A DNA stretch of 64,000 nt from CALGYY01 sp963678485 (GTDB taxonomy: Bacteria; Bacteroidota; Bacteroidia; Bacteroidales; CAIWKO01). Each line of letters opens with the position of its first letter. The stretch's first letter is position 1. Location: NCBI GenBank assembly GCA_963678485.1, contig OY782882.1, forward strand, positions 2,480,001 to 2,544,000, in the 5' to 3' direction. Below the pieces are notes generated by a model, which did not search any database, was not told the origin of the DNA, and saw nothing but the letters and a program-made list of their open reading frames with translations. Shown piece after piece: positions 62,644 through 64,000 of the stretch. Both the position numbers and the translations under genes were made by a program.

Positions 62644-62667
62644 AGTATTATGCAGGTGCATAATACT
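62644..62667. repeat. Perfect 24-bp palindrome at the yifB break
   Basis: AGTATTATGCA-GG-TGCATAATACT. The GG/CC centre makes it near-perfect; both 11-bp arms match fully. It begins 6 bp from the last yifB-homologous base. Confidence 0.85.
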
Positions 62668-62793
62668 TGAGCTATGTATTTAATTATGAACTTTTTCGGA
62701 ATATTTTACTCAAAACTCAGTTTATCAAAGGCCACAAATATTCAACACCTTTTTTATTTTTCGTAAACTGAACGAGTGTTTTCCAATTATGAT

Positions 62794-63825
62794 TTAATAA
62801 GACTTTCTTTTAATTAATTCCACAGATATTTTCGAAATTGCAATAAAATCCCCTTCTTCGTAAATATACCCTTTACTCCTAGCACCACATATTGTGTTCT
62901 CGGCAGTAACAAAAGTAAAATCTTCATTAATTGTGAAAATAAGTCGCTCAACACTTGTATTATACATGCCATCTGATGAAAACGGAAAGTTGTCAAATTT
63001 TACTTCATTGTATTCTGTATTCATTATTTTCACAAATGCTTTTTCTGCCTCTGCTGCAATCCTTAATGGGTCTCCCAATTCATTCTTTCCAATTTCATCG
63101 AAATCCTCAATCTTGAGATATTGCTTTACCTCTAAAGACCGAATCTCGAAGAAAAAAAGCACAATTTCATTCGACACTCTCGAACCATTGTTCATGGGGT
63201 GTTCATTAGATAAAATTCTTAACCTTTTGTCATGGGGTTTTACTATTAGCCGTTCGAAACTACTGTTCTTTTTTGAGATTCCAACATAATGTAAATTGTA
63301 TACAAGAAAATCTTTATAATCATCTAGTCCCTTAATAAAAGGCACTCCTCTGCTTTTATCAAACAAAATCTTATCAGTTGTAAACCAGCCTAAAACTCTC
63401 ATTTTAGCTTCCTTCGCCGTCCATATTCGTATCATTTTATTACCCAACTCAACTTCAAACTCAATCTCAACAGGACACTTCAGATTAGCAAAAAGTATTT
63501 CTAAGTCAATATACCCATTCGCTATCTTTTCGCAAGAAAAATAAGTAAAATAAATTTTGAATTCTGACGATAATCGAGCGTTTACATCATCATTATATTT
63601 GAAGAATGTTTCTGGCTTTTGTCCAATAAAATACAAATTACTGTTTGCAATTTGAGAAATAACTTCGGGGTCAGATTTTACCCATTCCGCTTCCTGATTT
63701 GAAATAGGAGGATATGTTAATTCTAGGTAATGCAATTGTGCTCTCATATTTTTTACTGGATTATACTTAATATTTTTTCGCACAGGGTTATTTGATTCAC
63801 AACTTAGTCTTGCTTCACAATTCAT
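62794..63825 (-). CDS. Hypothetical protein with a Y[VI]G...RL...H motif
   Basis: This protein of up to 343 residues starts at ATG 63825, or more likely at ATG 63747 (MRAQLHYLELTYPP). A central region (VYNLHYVGISKKNSSFERLIVKPHDKRLRIL) has a pattern reminiscent of GIY-YIG-like proteins (Y-V-G, R-L, H). A beta-rich C-terminus follows (FVTAENTICGARSKGYIYEEGDFI). No function is assigned. It lies beyond the yifB break and 22 bp downstream of another partial gene, in DNA that looks accessory. Confidence 0.6.
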   Translation of the reverse strand: MNCEARLSCESNNPVRKNIKYNPVKNMRAQLHYLELTYPPISNQEAEWVKSDPEVISQIANSNLYFIGQKPETFFKYNDDVNARLSSEFKIYFTYFSCEKIANGYIDLEILFANLKCPVEIEFEVELGNKMIRIWTAKEAKMRVLGWFTTDKILFDKSRGVPFIKGLDDYKDFLVYNLHYVGISKKNSSFERLIVKPHDKRLRILSNEHPMNNGSRVSNEIVLFFFEIRSLEVKQYLKIEDFDEIGKNELGDPLRIAAEAEKAFVKIMNTEYNEVKFDNFPFSSDGMYNTSVERLIFTINEDFTFVTAENTICGARSKGYIYEEGDFIAISKISVELIKRKSY

Positions 63826-63846
63826 CTCTATTTGCTTTATATTAAC

Positions 63847-64000
63847 TTAATAGTTATGAATATAAAGAACCAACCAAACACTTTCAGTACCTTGTGATGT
63901 CTTGCGCTTGTATTTCAGAATATCATTTTTTCTATCATATGAAATAATCAGGTCAGTACGACCTAAAATGTTTCTTATTTCCGTTTCAGAAGTAATTCTC
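63847..64000 (-). CDS. Partial hypothetical protein (C-terminal 50 residues)
   Basis: The frame enters from the right window edge and ends with TAA at 63847: TSETEIRNILGRTDLIISYD, then RKNDILKYKRKTSQGTES and VWLVLYIHNY. No family recognised. It is upstream of the 63825 gene in the same direction. Confidence 0.55.
   Translation of the reverse strand, partial: RITSETEIRNILGRTDLIISYDRKNDILKYKRKTSQGTESVWLVLYIHNY

Noticed and set aside
1..64000. CRISPR arrays, rRNA and tRNA genes
   Set aside because: No regularly spaced short repeats and no tRNA T-loop or rRNA-like stretch were recognised by eye; a tRNAscan/Infernal run would be decisive.

Overview
The window comes from a member of the phylum Bacteroidota. 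The evidence is AT-rich DNA with TAnnTTTG-type -7 boxes, a secreted protein with a type IX secretion (T9SS) C-terminal sorting domain (45020-48274), a gliding-motility-type CHU_C C-terminus (57925-60522), Rhs core fragments, an IS982-family insertion and a GAPDH / MalQ / iron-sulfur serine dehydratase backbone. Genus and species cannot be read from the sequence.

Layout. (1) 1-11.8 kb is accessory DNA: lipoprotein and coiled-coil membrane genes, an exported DNA/RNA non-specific endonuclease, a PD-(D/E)XK-like/DUF5655-like protein, a RidA-like protein without the catalytic arginine, a class II aldolase, a GIY-YIG-like protein, and a minus-strand operon with a winged-helix replication-type protein and an orphan DNA adenine methylase. 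(2) 11.88-13.46 kb is a tyrosine recombinase gene embedded in an unusual concentration of inverted repeats, several nested as outer arms around two inner hairpins. (3) 13.5-16.3 kb holds a RadC-domain protein, an XRE regulator and exported/lipoprotein genes; two of these are preceded by an 87-bp near-identical direct repeat. (4) 16.4-24.4 kb is a probable defence island: an Eco57I-like adenine methyltransferase with an overlapping PD-(D/E)XK nuclease gene, then a 1227-residue TIR-STAND NTPase with a tryptophan-rich C-terminal repeat region. (5) 26.2-30.5 kb is a four-gene operon (toprim-like, P-loop ATPase, two tyrosine recombinases) that looks like a mobile element. (6) 30.7-36.0 kb holds two orphan Rhs tips, each followed directly by a gene for a small exported protein, plus another integrase and an ArdC remnant. 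(7) 36.2-38.5 kb is a three-gene cluster with an ECF-type sigma factor.

From 38.8 kb the window is mostly chromosomal backbone: a multi-PAS histidine kinase, a TPR histidine kinase with its NarL-type response regulator, a T9SS-exported protein, serine dehydratase, 4-alpha-glucanotransferase, a C69 dipeptidase, an outer-membrane protein, a pseudouridine synthase, YraN, a CHU_C adhesin-like protein and GAPDH. Two copies of a ~340-bp hairpin-containing dispersed repeat (44.3 and 53.7 kb) and an intact IS982 element with a 5-bp target duplication lie in this part. At 62.64 kb the yifB/comM gene is cut at its Walker A region, next to a perfect 24-bp palindrome, and accessory-looking genes resume.

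The strongest candidates for something undescribed are the hairpin-flanked recombinase locus, the TIR-STAND protein with its repeat region, the toprim/ATPase/double-recombinase operon, the Rhs-tip plus exported-partner pairs and the structured dispersed repeat. All functional calls come from motif reading only; no searches were run.
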